Source: Franconibacter pulveris DSM 19144 (GTDB lineage Bacteria; Pseudomonadota; Gammaproteobacteria; Enterobacterales; Enterobacteriaceae). From it: 64,000 bases of DNA. Under the pieces are notes generated by a model that was not told the DNA's origin, made no database searches, and was given only the letters and a program-made list of their open reading frames with translations. The DNA lies in the NCBI GenBank assembly GCA_000621185.1, contig KK211223.1, positions 269,077 through 333,076 of the forward strand, written 5' to 3'. The position numbers and the translations under genes are program-made. Below, one piece after another: positions 44,891-54,033 of the stretch. The first letter of the stretch is position 1; each line of letters starts with the position of its first letter.

Positions 44891-46585
44891 TTACTTAACG
44901 ATTTTCACATCCGGCAGGCTGCCGGTCAGGCCGTTATAAATGTCGGGCTTAAACCCGGTGACGTGGGCGCTGCTGGCCGACAAAATTTTGCGGTTGCCGA
45001 GCAGGATAACCGGCGGGTCTTCCGCCAGCACCTTGTAGAGCTGATGGTAAATCGGCTTGCGTTTTTCCACCTCCAGCGTGGCGTTGCCTTCGGTGATGAG
45101 CCTGTCGACTTCGGCGTTGTGGTAGCCCTGCACGGCCGCCTCGCTGCTGTAATAATCCCAGACGCCGTCGTGCGGATCGTTCAGCGTACTGGTGCTGAAA
45201 GAGGCCAGGTCATAGTTGCCCGCTTTGCGCGCCGCCATCAGGGCGTTGAAGTCCACCACCTGCGGCTTGAGCAGCACGCCAATCTGCTGGTAGTTCTCTT
45301 TGGCGACAGGCACCAGCGCGTCGTTCAGCACCTTCTTGCTCACCAGCAGGCTCAGCTCCAGACGCTTGCCGTCCTTCACGCGAATGCCGTCGGGGCCGGG
45401 CTTCCAGCCTGCTTCCTCCAGCAGCTTTTTCGCCTGCGCCGGGTCATATTTATACGGGTTCACGCCGCTTGTGTCGTAGGCCCAGGAGATAGGCGCGATG
45501 GGTTCGATGGCTACCGAGCCGTAGCCCTGGTAGACCACGTCAATCAGCTTCTGGCGATCCAGCCCGTAGATCAGCGCCTGGCGCACTTTTACATCCTGCA
45601 GGGCAGGGCGCTTGAGGTTGAACTCCACCTTGCTGTAGTCGCTTGAGCCATAAAGGTTGATGTTAGCGAAGCCCAGCAGCTTGAGCTGTTCGATGTCATC
45701 CGGGCGCGAGGTGAAGGCGTCATAATCCGTCTCGCCGGTCTGGAACAGCTGGAAGTTGGTGGACGGGTTAGTCACACGGTAGATAAAGCGCGGGGTAGGC
45801 GGCGTGCCGCGATAAAAATGGGTATTGGCGTGGAAACGGATCTCCTGGCCGGGGATGTATTTTTCATACACGTAGGGCCCGTTGCCGAGCGGCTTGCCGT
45901 GCAGCGTGCGCAGATAATCAAGCTGGCCGGGCTGGTAGCCTTTGCCGTAATACGCCTTCGAGAGCACCGGCCCGCCGATTTTCGCAAGCGTGGTGGCGCC
46001 CGGTTGGGTGGTGGTGACCTGCAAGGTCAGCGGGTCGAGCACTTTCAGGCCGCTGACGCGCTGCGCCTTGCCGGCTTTGTAGTCTGCGCCGCCTTCAATA
46101 TTGGCAAGCGTGATGTCGGTGTCGCCGTCATATTTCGGGTCATGCAAAAGCGTGAGCGTGAACGCCACGTCTTCGGCGGTGAGCGGCGAGCCGTCGCTGA
46201 AGGCGAGGTTCGGGCGAAGCTTGATGGTATAGGTTTTGCCATCGGGGCTTACCGTCCAGCTTTCGGCCAGTCCCGGCACCAGTTTGCCCTGGCTGTCCCA
46301 GTCGATAAGGCGCGAGAAAATGACGTTGGTCACGTTCTCATCCCAGCCGTTAACAAAAAAGTAAGGGTTAAAGATCCCCTGCGGTTCAGAGATGCCCGCC
46401 ACCACCGTGTCTTTACGAAGCTTTGCCGCAGCGGGGAGCTGGCTTGCGTCTGTCGCGGGCGTAATGCCCTCTTTGAGCACATCGTCCGCAAGGCTCAGCG
46501 AGGAAAACACGACCGCGCCGCCGACCAGCGCCGCCTTCAGAAATGACGGCGAAGCGAGTTGTAAAACATTGATTAACCTTGCCAA
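44891..46585 (-). CDS. Family-5 extracellular substrate-binding protein of the Opp-type transporter
   Basis: The binding protein has an N-terminal signal (hydrophobic FLKAALVGGAVVFSSLSLAD) and the family-5 pattern QGIFNPYFFVNGWDENVTNV, then LVPGLAESWTVSPDGKTYTI, then GNGPYVYEKYIPGQEI. I favour a TTG start at 46585 (564 residues), which has GAGGG 7 bases upstream; an ATG at 46633 would add 16 residues but has a poorer leader. The gene starts about 120 bases after the sulfatase-maturase stop on the same strand. The operon could therefore be co-expressed with the choline-sulfate genes, but the ligand is unknown. Confidence 0.87.
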   Translation of the reverse strand: MARLINVLQLASPSFLKAALVGGAVVFSSLSLADDVLKEGITPATDASQLPAAAKLRKDTVVAGISEPQGIFNPYFFVNGWDENVTNVIFSRLIDWDSQGKLVPGLAESWTVSPDGKTYTIKLRPNLAFSDGSPLTAEDVAFTLTLLHDPKYDGDTDITLANIEGGADYKAGKAQRVSGLKVLDPLTLQVTTTQPGATTLAKIGGPVLSKAYYGKGYQPGQLDYLRTLHGKPLGNGPYVYEKYIPGQEIRFHANTHFYRGTPPTPRFIYRVTNPSTNFQLFQTGETDYDAFTSRPDDIEQLKLLGFANINLYGSSDYSKVEFNLKRPALQDVKVRQALIYGLDRQKLIDVVYQGYGSVAIEPIAPISWAYDTSGVNPYKYDPAQAKKLLEEAGWKPGPDGIRVKDGKRLELSLLVSKKVLNDALVPVAKENYQQIGVLLKPQVVDFNALMAARKAGNYDLASFSTSTLNDPHDGVWDYYSSEAAVQGYHNAEVDRLITEGNATLEVEKRKPIYHQLYKVLAEDPPVILLGNRKILSASSAHVTGFKPDIYNGLTGSLPDVKIVK

Positions 46586-46702
46586 AATCGATCCCTCTCG
46601 TGAAATAGTTATAGGTTTTCGTAAACAGCCCAAGCATAAAAAGGGGCTTTTGCTTTGTCTGACAATGAAAAAACAGGCCTTATAGCGTTTTGCGCTAATG
46701 GC

Positions 46703-47938
46703 TTACGCCTGGTCGCGCTCACGCTGCTTTGCCGCGATAAACGGCGCGACGTTGATAATCTCTGCTGGCGGCTGGCGCCGGGCCAGCTGCTGCGCCATCC
46801 ATGTCATATAAGGCGCGGCGTGGCGGAAAAAGGCGTAATAGCCGCTGCACAGGTGGTTTTGCCGGTGCTTGCCGTCTCGCGCCAGGCGGTGCTTCGGGCA
46901 GCCGCCCTGGCAGGCGAAGCGGTATTCGCAGCGCTGGCAGGTGGGCGACGTGGGCGTTTTGGCATTGCCGAAGCGCCGCTGCTGCTTGCTGGCGACCAGC
47001 TTGTCCGGCGCGTCGCGCAGGATGTTGCCGAGGTGGTGCTCGGGCGCGACGAAGTGGTCGCAGCTGTAGACATCGCCGTTCTGCTCCACCACCAGCGCCG
47101 CGCCGCAGGTTGGCTGCATCACGCACAGCTCCGGCGTGTTGCCGGTCCAGGCCGTCAGCGTGTTATCAAACATCTGCACGAAAACGCGGCCTACGTCGCG
47201 GCGCACCCATTCATCGAAGAGCGTTATCAGAAAACGGCCATACGCTTCGCCGGAGACCGACCATGGCGCCACCGCGCTGCCGTGCTCCAGCGCGATGGTT
47301 TCGCCAAAGCGGGCCGCTTGCGCCGCGCGCGGCATCGGCTCCACCGCCGGGATAAATTGCAGGTGCTGGCCGCCTAACTCCTGAGTCAAAAAGCGGTAGA
47401 TCTCCAGCGGGTATTGCGCGGTGACGTCGTTGACCACCGCCAGCAGGTTGAACGCCACGCCGTGGCGCTTGAGGTGGCCGATAGCGTCGACCACTTTGTG
47501 AAAAACGCTGCCGCCCGACTGGGTTTTGCGGTAGGCGTCGTAAAGCGGTTGCGGGCCATCTACAGAGATGCCCATCAGGAAATGATGTTCCGCCAGAAAG
47601 CGCGCCCACTCGTCGTTAATCAGCACGCCGTTGGTCTGCATGCTGTTGGTGATGCGCTTGTTGCCCGCGTACTGCTTTTGCAGCGCCACGGCGCGGCGGT
47701 AGAAGTCCAGCCCCGCGAGCGTTGGCTCGCCGCCCTGCCAGGTAAACGCCACTTCATTGCCAGGCGAGCTTTCGATATAGCGCTTAATAAACTGGCGCAG
47801 CACCGGTTCGGACATCGCCCGCGACGGCGGCTGGCCGTGCAGCACCGTTTCGCCGTTCGGCAGGTAGAAGCAGTAATCGCACGCCAGGTTGCAGTGAAAG
47901 CTGGCGGGCTTGGCCATCAGGTGAAAGCCTTTTTTCAT
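46703..47938 (-). CDS. Radical SAM anaerobic sulfatase-maturating enzyme
   Basis: This enzyme converts the active-site Cys (or Ser) of sulfatases into C-alpha-formylglycine. The 411-residue product has the radical-SAM motif CNLACDYC (Cys16, Cys20, Cys23), the SAM-binding TWQGGEPTLAG and a C-terminal SPASM region with clustered cysteines (CQRCEYRFACQGGCPKHR) for two auxiliary clusters. I start at ATG 47938, with GGGAGA upstream; a longer frame from 48187 only reads the permease gene in the wrong frame. It lies 2 bases after choW and should activate BetC (Cys54), encoded 3 kb away. Confidence 0.93.
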   Translation of the reverse strand: MKKGFHLMAKPASFHCNLACDYCFYLPNGETVLHGQPPSRAMSEPVLRQFIKRYIESSPGNEVAFTWQGGEPTLAGLDFYRRAVALQKQYAGNKRITNSMQTNGVLINDEWARFLAEHHFLMGISVDGPQPLYDAYRKTQSGGSVFHKVVDAIGHLKRHGVAFNLLAVVNDVTAQYPLEIYRFLTQELGGQHLQFIPAVEPMPRAAQAARFGETIALEHGSAVAPWSVSGEAYGRFLITLFDEWVRRDVGRVFVQMFDNTLTAWTGNTPELCVMQPTCGAALVVEQNGDVYSCDHFVAPEHHLGNILRDAPDKLVASKQQRRFGNAKTPTSPTCQRCEYRFACQGGCPKHRLARDGKHRQNHLCSGYYAFFRHAAPYMTWMAQQLARRQPPAEIINVAPFIAAKQRERDQA

Positions 47939-47940
47939 TT

Positions 47941-48771
47941 TTATCTCTCCCTGCGGCGGGCGAAGCTCGCCGAGAGGCGGTCGAGCAGGATAGCCATCAG
48001 CACCACCACAATGCCGCTTTGCAAGCCAAGGCCGATATCCAGTTGCTGGATGCTGCTGAGAATATCGTTGCCAAGCCCGCCTGCGCCGACCATCGAGGCG
48101 ATAATCACCATCGACATCGCCATCATGATGGTCTGGTTCACGCCCGCCATAATGGAAGGCTGGGCGGCGGGCAACTGCACCTTCCACAGCAGTTGCCAGG
48201 GAGTGCAGCCAAAAGCGATGCCCGCTTCAAGGCGCGCGGCGCTGACCTGGCGAATGCCCAAATCGGTCAGGCGCACCACCGGCGGCATAGAGAAAAGAAT
48301 GGTGGCGAAGATGCCCGGCGGCCTGCCAAGGCCAAACAGAATGGTGGCCGGGATAAGGTAAACGAAGGCGGGCATGGTCTGCATAAAGTCGAGCAGGGTG
48401 CGCACCACGCTTCCCACCCGCGCCCGGCGGGCGCTCCAGATGCCAAGCGGAATGCCGATAAGCAGGCTGAAAAAGGTGGAGGAGAGCGTCAGCGCAAGCG
48501 TAATTGAGGCGTGCTCGCTGTAGCCGCTGTAAATGATGTAGAGCGTGGCGAGCAGGGCGAAAAGCGCAAAGCCCTTGCCGATGCGCCAGGCGCCGATGCC
48601 GGTCGCCAGTATCACCAGCCCCCAGGGCGTGAGCCAGGCGGTCACGGTTTCAAGACCGCCGGCGAAGGTATCAATCACCACCGCCAGCGCATCAAAAAAG
48701 CCGCCCGCGTGGGCGAGCAGCGAGTGGATGGCCTCGTCAATCTGGCGGCTGAAATCAAGCGGGTAGGTCAT
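47941..48771 (-). CDS. choW: Choline/betaine-type ABC permease (ChoW/ProW-like)
   Basis: The 276-residue permease resembles ProW/ChoW: GLVILATGIGAWRIGKGFAL, then TLALTLSSTFFSLLIGIPLG, then FMQTMPAFVYLIPATILFGL, then MVGAGGLGNDILSSIQQLDI. The start at 48771 follows GAGGAG. Its ATG lies 7 bases after the choV stop. With ChoV and ChoX it should import choline or choline-O-sulfate; the name rests on gene context. Confidence 0.85.
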   Translation of the reverse strand: MTYPLDFSRQIDEAIHSLLAHAGGFFDALAVVIDTFAGGLETVTAWLTPWGLVILATGIGAWRIGKGFALFALLATLYIIYSGYSEHASITLALTLSSTFFSLLIGIPLGIWSARRARVGSVVRTLLDFMQTMPAFVYLIPATILFGLGRPPGIFATILFSMPPVVRLTDLGIRQVSAARLEAGIAFGCTPWQLLWKVQLPAAQPSIMAGVNQTIMMAMSMVIIASMVGAGGLGNDILSSIQQLDIGLGLQSGIVVVLMAILLDRLSASFARRRER

Positions 48772-48778
48772 AAGCTCC

Positions 48779-49615
48779 TCAGCGCGGTTGCCAGATGTCG
48801 GTGTAGGTTTCCGCCATCTGCCAGCGGGACGTGTCCACGCCGGAGAAGAAATGGCGCACATAAGGGGTGGCAGGGGCGTTGATCAGCGCTTCCGGCGCGC
48901 CCACCTGCACCAGCTCGCCTTTTTCCATAATGGCGATGCGCGTACCGAGGCGCAGCGCCTCTTCCATGTCATGGGTAACGAAAACAACGGTGCGGCGAGA
49001 TTCGGCCTGAAGCGTCAGCAGCAGCGACTGCATTTCGCGGCGGATAATCGGGTCGAGCGCCGAGAACGCCTCGTCCATCAGCAACACCGAAGGGTTCACC
49101 ACCAGCGCCCGGGCAAGCCCCACGCGCTGCTGCATGCCGCCGGAGAGCTGGTGCGGGTACTGGTTCGCCACATCGCCAAGCCCTACTTTCGCAAGCATGG
49201 CGCGCGCCCGCTCGTGGCGTTCTGCACGCGCCATGCCTGCCACTTCCAGCCCGAAGGCGACGTTGTCCAGCACGCTTCGCTCATCAAAAAGCGCAAAAGA
49301 CTGAAAGACCATGCCGATGTGCTCACGGCGCAGAGCGACAGTTTGCGCGGCCGTCAGCGAGCCAAGCTCGCGCCCCTGAAACAGCACCGCACCTTTGCTC
49401 GGCGGTATCAGGTAGTTAAGCGTGCGCAAGAGCGTAGATTTGCCGGAGCCGGAAAGGCCGACAATGACAAAAATCTCGCCGGGAAATATCGACAGCGAAA
49501 CCGCATTCAGGGCTTTTACCGGCTGCGCGTTTTCCGGGCGTGAAAAAAACGCGCGCTTCGCCGTTGGGTAATAATGTTTATTTACCCCGCGTAATTCAAT
49601 TATCGGTTCAGACAT
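48779..49615 (-). CDS. choV: Choline/betaine-type ABC ATPase (ChoV/ProV-like)
   Basis: The 278-residue ATPase has Walker A GLSGSGKSTLLRTLNYLIPP, HQLSGGMQQRVGLARAL and LLMDEAFSALDPIIRREMQ, the DEAFSALD form typical of ProV-type osmolyte transporters. It lacks the C-terminal CBS domains of ProV (about 400 residues), as choline-specific ChoV-like ATPases do. It begins the choV-choW-maturase transcript. Confidence 0.86.
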   Translation of the reverse strand: MSEPIIELRGVNKHYYPTAKRAFFSRPENAQPVKALNAVSLSIFPGEIFVIVGLSGSGKSTLLRTLNYLIPPSKGAVLFQGRELGSLTAAQTVALRREHIGMVFQSFALFDERSVLDNVAFGLEVAGMARAERHERARAMLAKVGLGDVANQYPHQLSGGMQQRVGLARALVVNPSVLLMDEAFSALDPIIRREMQSLLLTLQAESRRTVVFVTHDMEEALRLGTRIAIMEKGELVQVGAPEALINAPATPYVRHFFSGVDTSRWQMAETYTDIWQPR

Positions 49616-49714
49616 GGCGTAATTATCTTTTTCAGCAATGTTTACACCCTACATTAAAAAAGCAAAATAAAGTTAATGCTTTTAATGCAGGCAATAGACA
49701 ATTTCCGCATTAGC

Positions 49715-50647
49715 TTATTTATATTCCGGCAATGGATTATGGTTCAGGTGAAAATGCCAGGCTTCATCTAATAACCAGGCGCGGACTTTCTCCTGCTGTG
49801 CGGATAAAGGTTTACCGCTGGCGGAGATTAAATAGTACCCGCGCTCGGTACGCACTTCCGGCCCGCACTGAAGAAGCTGGCCGCTTGCCAGAAACGGCGT
49901 AACCAGAGGCCGCCAGCCAAGCGCCACGCCTTGTCCTTCAATCGCCGCCTGGATAACCAGCGAGTAGGCGTTGAAGGTGCGCGACGCGCCGTGGCTCTGG
50001 CCCCTGATGTGGTGGTGGCGAAACCAGTCTTCCCAGCTAAGCCAGCGCTGCGGGCGGGTTTCCGGAAGCTTCAGCAGGGGGAAATCAAGCAGCCGCTGCG
50101 CCGTCGGGTTGCCGCCGATTTCCTGTGCAAGGCTCTGATTGCAAACCGGAATGACCGATTCAGGAAAGAGCCGCTGCGCCTGGGTTCCCGGCCAGTTCCC
50201 CGCGCCGAAATAGATAGCCAGATGGGCGTTGCTGTCGCGAAAGTTATAGTCGTTAGGCGAGGTGGATACCTGCACCTCCACGCCCGGAATCAGCGCCTGC
50301 AGGGCGTTCATGCGCGGCAGCAGCCAGTAGCTGGCGAAGCCCATATCGGTGTCGATGCGAAGCACGCTGCGCTGGTGGCGCGTGCGCTCAATCTGCTCGC
50401 TTATTTCGTTGAGGCTTGCGCGCACTATCTGGTAAAGCCCGCTGCCCGCCTCGGTCAGCTGCACCCCCCGATGACGACGTTCAAATAGCGGCGCGTTAAG
50501 CAGATTTTCCAGCAGCTGAATACGCTGGCTGACCGCCGGTTGCGAAAGTCCAAGCTCGTTTCCCGCCGCGGTGAAATTACCGTGACGGGCTGCGGCTTCA
50601 AATACGACTAATACCTGTAAAGGCGGAAGCTGTAATTTTCCTGCCAT
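49715..50647 (-). CDS. LysR-family regulator of choline-sulfate utilisation
   Basis: The 310-residue LysR-type regulator has an N-terminal winged helix (NFTAAGNELGLSQPAVSQRI, QLLENLLNAPLFERRHRGVQ) and a periplasmic-binding-like effector domain. It is divergent from betC (98-base gap) and lies between betC-choX and choV-choW-maturase, the place of the choline-sulfate regulator (BetR-like) in other proteobacteria. It probably activates both units in response to choline or choline sulfate. Confidence 0.85.
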   Translation of the reverse strand: MAGKLQLPPLQVLVVFEAAARHGNFTAAGNELGLSQPAVSQRIQLLENLLNAPLFERRHRGVQLTEAGSGLYQIVRASLNEISEQIERTRHQRSVLRIDTDMGFASYWLLPRMNALQALIPGVEVQVSTSPNDYNFRDSNAHLAIYFGAGNWPGTQAQRLFPESVIPVCNQSLAQEIGGNPTAQRLLDFPLLKLPETRPQRWLSWEDWFRHHHIRGQSHGASRTFNAYSLVIQAAIEGQGVALGWRPLVTPFLASGQLLQCGPEVRTERGYYLISASGKPLSAQQEKVRAWLLDEAWHFHLNHNPLPEYK

Positions 50648-50745
50648 AAACTGACCTTATGCCATGATAATAAAATAGCCTCTTCACAGAATGAAAATGG
50701 CGTGCGATAAACCTGCCATGTTTTTATTTCTGTGGCGAGTTAATA

Positions 50746-52278
50746 ATGCTTATAAATAAACCGAATATCGTTATTCTGATGGCGGATCAGTTAACTGCGA
50801 GCGCGTTGCGCGCCTATGGAAATAAAGTCAGCCTGACGCCGAATATCGATAAGCTGGCGCGTGAAGGTGTGGTATTTGAATCCGCCTACTGCAACAGCCC
50901 GCTTTGCGCGCCCTCACGCGCTTCGCTGATGACAGGGCAGTTTATCTCCCGCAACAAGGTGTTTGATAACGCCGCTGAGTTTCGCGCCGATTCGCCCACC
51001 TTCTGCCACTACCTGCGCGAACAGGGCTACCGCACCTGGCTTTCCGGCAAGATGCATTTTTGCGGCCCGGACCAGCTGCACGGTTTTGACGAGCGGCTTA
51101 CCACCGATATTTACCCTGCCGATTTCGGTTGGACGCCGGACTGGCGACAACCGGAGCGCCGCCTCGACTGGTATCACAACATGAGTTCAGTGCTGGAGGC
51201 GGGCGAGTGCGTGCGCACCAACCAACTTGATTTTGACGACGAGGCGCTCTTTATGGCGCGCCAGCGGCTCTATGACGCCGCGCGCCAGCCCGACGAACGG
51301 CCGTTCCTGCTGACGCTTTCGCTGACGCACCCGCACGATCCTTTCGCGATACCTAAGCGCTACCTCGACCGGTTCAGGGAAGACGATATCGATCTGCCGC
51401 AGGTTCAGGCCCGGGACGTAGAAAACGATCCGCACTCGGCGCGGCTGCGCGCCATGTACCAGTCAGAAGAGGGGCTGCTGAGCGAAGAGCAAATCAAACG
51501 CGCCCGCCACGCTTACTACGGCGCGCTGGCTTACGTTGACGACTGCTTTGGCGAAGTGCTGCGCACGCTGGAGGAGACGGGGCTTGCGGATAACACCGTG
51601 GTCTTTGTTATCTCGGACCATGGCGAAATGCTCGGCGAGCGCGGCCTTTGGTACAAGATGTCTTTCTTTGAGAACGCGGCGCGCATCCCGCTTATTGTCC
51701 ACAGCCCGTCGCGCTTTGCGCCGGGGCGCATAAAAGCGAGCGTGTCGCTGGTAGATTTGCTGCCGACGCTTGTGGAGCTTGCGAGCGGCGAAGACCGCCG
51801 CGATGAGGCTGTCGCGCCGCTGGACGGCCAGAGCCTGGTGCCGCATTTGCGCGGCGAGCCGGGGCCGGACGGGGCGGTGAGCGAATATCTGGCGGAGGGC
51901 GCTATCGCGCCGATGCTGATGCTGCGTCGCGGTCCGTGGAAATACATGTATTCGCTGAGCGACGCGCCGCAGCTTTTCAACCTGGAGCAGGACCCGTTTG
52001 AGCTGAACAACCTTGCCGGCAAGGCTTCGCATCAGGACATCGCCCGCGAGTTCGCCGCGCGCGCAGCCGCGCACTGGAATGTGGAAGATCTGAACCAGCA
52101 GGTGCTGGCAAGCCAGAAGAAGCGTTTGTTTTTAACCCGCGTAGCCATTGCGAAATGGGACTTTCAGCCCTTCAGGGCGGCCTCAGAGCGCTATATTCGC
52201 AACCACCAGACGCTGGACGAGCAGGAAGCCTTCGCCCGCTACCCGCGTCCTCACACCCACCCAGCCGGGGACAAATAA
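50746..52278 (+). CDS. betC: Choline-sulfatase BetC
   Basis: BetC hydrolyses choline-O-sulfate to choline and sulfate in the cytoplasm. The 510-residue product is a type I sulfatase: metal-binding NIVILMADQ at the N-terminus, the formylglycine motif CAPSRAS with Cys54, GYRTWLSGKMHFCGPDQLHG, and a second metal site VFVISDHGEMLGERGLWYK. The tail WNVEDLNQQVLASQKKRLF is of the choline-sulfatase type. The Cys-type motif requires maturation, which the nearby radical-SAM maturase can supply. It overlaps choX (TAATG). Confidence 0.94.
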   Translation: MLINKPNIVILMADQLTASALRAYGNKVSLTPNIDKLAREGVVFESAYCNSPLCAPSRASLMTGQFISRNKVFDNAAEFRADSPTFCHYLREQGYRTWLSGKMHFCGPDQLHGFDERLTTDIYPADFGWTPDWRQPERRLDWYHNMSSVLEAGECVRTNQLDFDDEALFMARQRLYDAARQPDERPFLLTLSLTHPHDPFAIPKRYLDRFREDDIDLPQVQARDVENDPHSARLRAMYQSEEGLLSEEQIKRARHAYYGALAYVDDCFGEVLRTLEETGLADNTVVFVISDHGEMLGERGLWYKMSFFENAARIPLIVHSPSRFAPGRIKASVSLVDLLPTLVELASGEDRRDEAVAPLDGQSLVPHLRGEPGPDGAVSEYLAEGAIAPMLMLRRGPWKYMYSLSDAPQLFNLEQDPFELNNLAGKASHQDIAREFAARAAAHWNVEDLNQQVLASQKKRLFLTRVAIAKWDFQPFRAASERYIRNHQTLDEQEAFARYPRPHTHPAGDK

Positions 52279-53225
52279 TGAAAATGAAAAAACTCGCCGC
52301 CATGCTGTTGCCTGGCATCGCCTTGCTCACCGCTTTCCCGGGCTTTGCCGCCGAGCCGGCAAGCTGCGCCACCGTCAGTCAGTCTGACCCGGGCTGGACC
52401 GATATCGCCGCGACCAATGCGCTCTCCGGCACGGTGCTGAAAGCGCTGGGCTACGAGCAGAAGGTGCAGAACCTTTCCGTGGCGCTGGCCTATCAGGGGC
52501 TAAAAACCGGCCAGCTCGACGTTTTTCTTGGCAACTGGATGCCCGCTCAGCAGCCGGTTATCAGCAAATTTACCGAAGATGGCTCGGTTAAGGTGGTAGG
52601 CGCGAACCTGCCTGCCGCGAAATTTACTCTGGCGGTTCCCGACTATGTCGCCGCCGCTGGCGTGAAGGATTTTGCCGATCTGCAAAAAAACGCCGATAAG
52701 TTCGACCATAAGATTTACGGCATCGCTCCCGGCGCGCCCGCTAATCAGAACATCAAAAAGATGCTCGATAAACACGACTTTGGCCTGCAGGGCTGGAACC
52801 TGGTGGAATCGAGCGAGAGCGGCATGCTGGCGCAGGTGACCCGCGCCGTGAACCGCAAACTGTGGGTGGTGTTCCTTGGCTGGGAGCCGCACGCCATGAA
52901 CACCCGCTTTAAGCTCACCTACCTGAGCGGTGGCGATGCTTATTTCGGCCCGAACTACGGCAGCGCCACCGTAAACACCGTGACGCGCAAGGACTACGCG
53001 ACGCAGTGCCCGAACCTTAACCGCTTCTTTACCCAGCTGAAGTTCGATGTCGCGCTGGAAAACGCAGTTATCGCCCGCGTGCTGGACGACAAACAGGATG
53101 TGAACGAGGCGGCGAAAGCGGAGCTGGCGAAGCGCCCGGAACTGCTCTCCGGCTGGCTTAACGGCGTGACGACCCGCGACGGGAAACCTGCGGAGCCGGC
53201 GGTGAAAAAAGCGCTGGGGATCTAA
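52278..53225 (+). CDS. choX: Choline-type periplasmic binding protein (ChoX/ProX-like)
   Basis: The 315-residue protein has a signal peptide (AMLLPGIALLTAFPGFA) and the OpuAC fold: DPGWTDIAATNALSGTVLKA, then QLDVFLGNWMPAQQPVISKF, then GWEPHAMNTRFKLTYLSGGD. The aromatic residues would cage a quaternary amine. The start at 52278 overlaps the betC stop (TAATG); a frame from 52155 merely reads betC in another phase. It supplies ChoVW, encoded on the other strand. Confidence 0.9.
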   Translation: MKMKKLAAMLLPGIALLTAFPGFAAEPASCATVSQSDPGWTDIAATNALSGTVLKALGYEQKVQNLSVALAYQGLKTGQLDVFLGNWMPAQQPVISKFTEDGSVKVVGANLPAAKFTLAVPDYVAAAGVKDFADLQKNADKFDHKIYGIAPGAPANQNIKKMLDKHDFGLQGWNLVESSESGMLAQVTRAVNRKLWVVFLGWEPHAMNTRFKLTYLSGGDAYFGPNYGSATVNTVTRKDYATQCPNLNRFFTQLKFDVALENAVIARVLDDKQDVNEAAKAELAKRPELLSGWLNGVTTRDGKPAEPAVKKALGI

Positions 53226-53372
53226 CCTGCGGCGGTTTTTAGCATATCGTCAGGCAAATTTTCCTCAGGGAAGAGGAAGATGGCTTATTAACGCCAGGGG
53301 TTTATCCGCGCTTTTCGCTGTCAGTCTGGGCTCGTAACATGCTGTTTTTTATCAGCACAGCAGAAAAGTAAA

Positions 53373-53915
53373 ATGATTAACCGCGATTTTGACCACCTCT
53401 GCACGCTCCTTCACCCGTTTTTTATCCGCGAAGATATTCGCCAGAAGCTCAATATCATCGACCAGAACAACATTACCGGCTGGGAAGTCTGGCTGCAGAT
53501 TGAGTTTTCGAGCCTGTTGGTTTCCACCGGGCATGAGTGGTGGCGCGAGCAAACGCTGAACGCCGATTTACGTAAAAACCCGGTACGCAACTCGCTGCGC
53601 ACCGACTTCCTGCTGCGCAAGAAAGGCTGGACCCTGGACAGCTATATCGCGCTGGAGATTAAGCAGAATAACGATCCGACCAGCTGCGTGCGCAACATGG
53701 TGCTCGACCTTGAGAAAAGCGCGCGCATCAAAGCGTCGGAAATCGATCTGCGCAGCTTCTGGACGCTTGGCATTACCCGTACGATTGAACGCGAAAGGCT
53801 GGAAGCGCTAATCGATCGCTACCTGATAGATAAGTACTACCAGACGAAAAGCCGGGACAGGCACGTACTGCTGGAACCCATTGAAGATACGCCATTTTGT
53901 TATATCGTCATCTGA
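53373..53915 (+). CDS. Uncharacterised PD-(D/E)XK-like protein
   Basis: I do not recognise this 180-residue soluble protein by name. Residues about 75-98 read LRTDFLL, then WTLDSYIALEIKQNN: an Asp followed about 16 residues later by Glu-x-Lys, the pattern of PD-(D/E)XK nuclease-fold proteins. The flanks (WLQIEFSSLLVSTGHEWWRE, RNMVLDLEKSARIKASEIDL) are helical. It stands alone between choX and tsr, with a start ATG at 53373. Codon use is core-like. A small nuclease or a non-catalytic relative is possible. Confidence 0.75.
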   Translation: MINRDFDHLCTLLHPFFIREDIRQKLNIIDQNNITGWEVWLQIEFSSLLVSTGHEWWREQTLNADLRKNPVRNSLRTDFLLRKKGWTLDSYIALEIKQNNDPTSCVRNMVLDLEKSARIKASEIDLRSFWTLGITRTIERERLEALIDRYLIDKYYQTKSRDRHVLLEPIEDTPFCYIVI

Positions 53916-53974
53916 ACGCGGTTGTTTACAGGCCTGACCACAGGCGATACGTCATGAAAACCCTTCATTTTGTA

Positions 53975-54001
53975 TAAAGTTTTCCCGGTATGTGCCGAAA
54001 C
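53975..54001 (+). promoter_or_regulatory. Sigma-28 (FliA) promoter of tsr
   Basis: TAAAGTTT, 11 bases, then GCCGAAAC matches the FliA consensus TAAAGTTT-N11-GCCGATAA in 8 and 6 positions. It lies 32 bases before the tsr start codon, as expected for a chemotaxis gene. Confidence 0.85.
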
Positions 54002-54033
54002 CAGTGATTCTGTCGTACCGGAAATGAGAAACC

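Noticed and set aside
47938-48187. N-terminal extension of the sulfatase maturase
   Set aside because: The extension reads choW in the wrong phase; the radical-SAM protein begins at 47938 with a good ribosome binding site.
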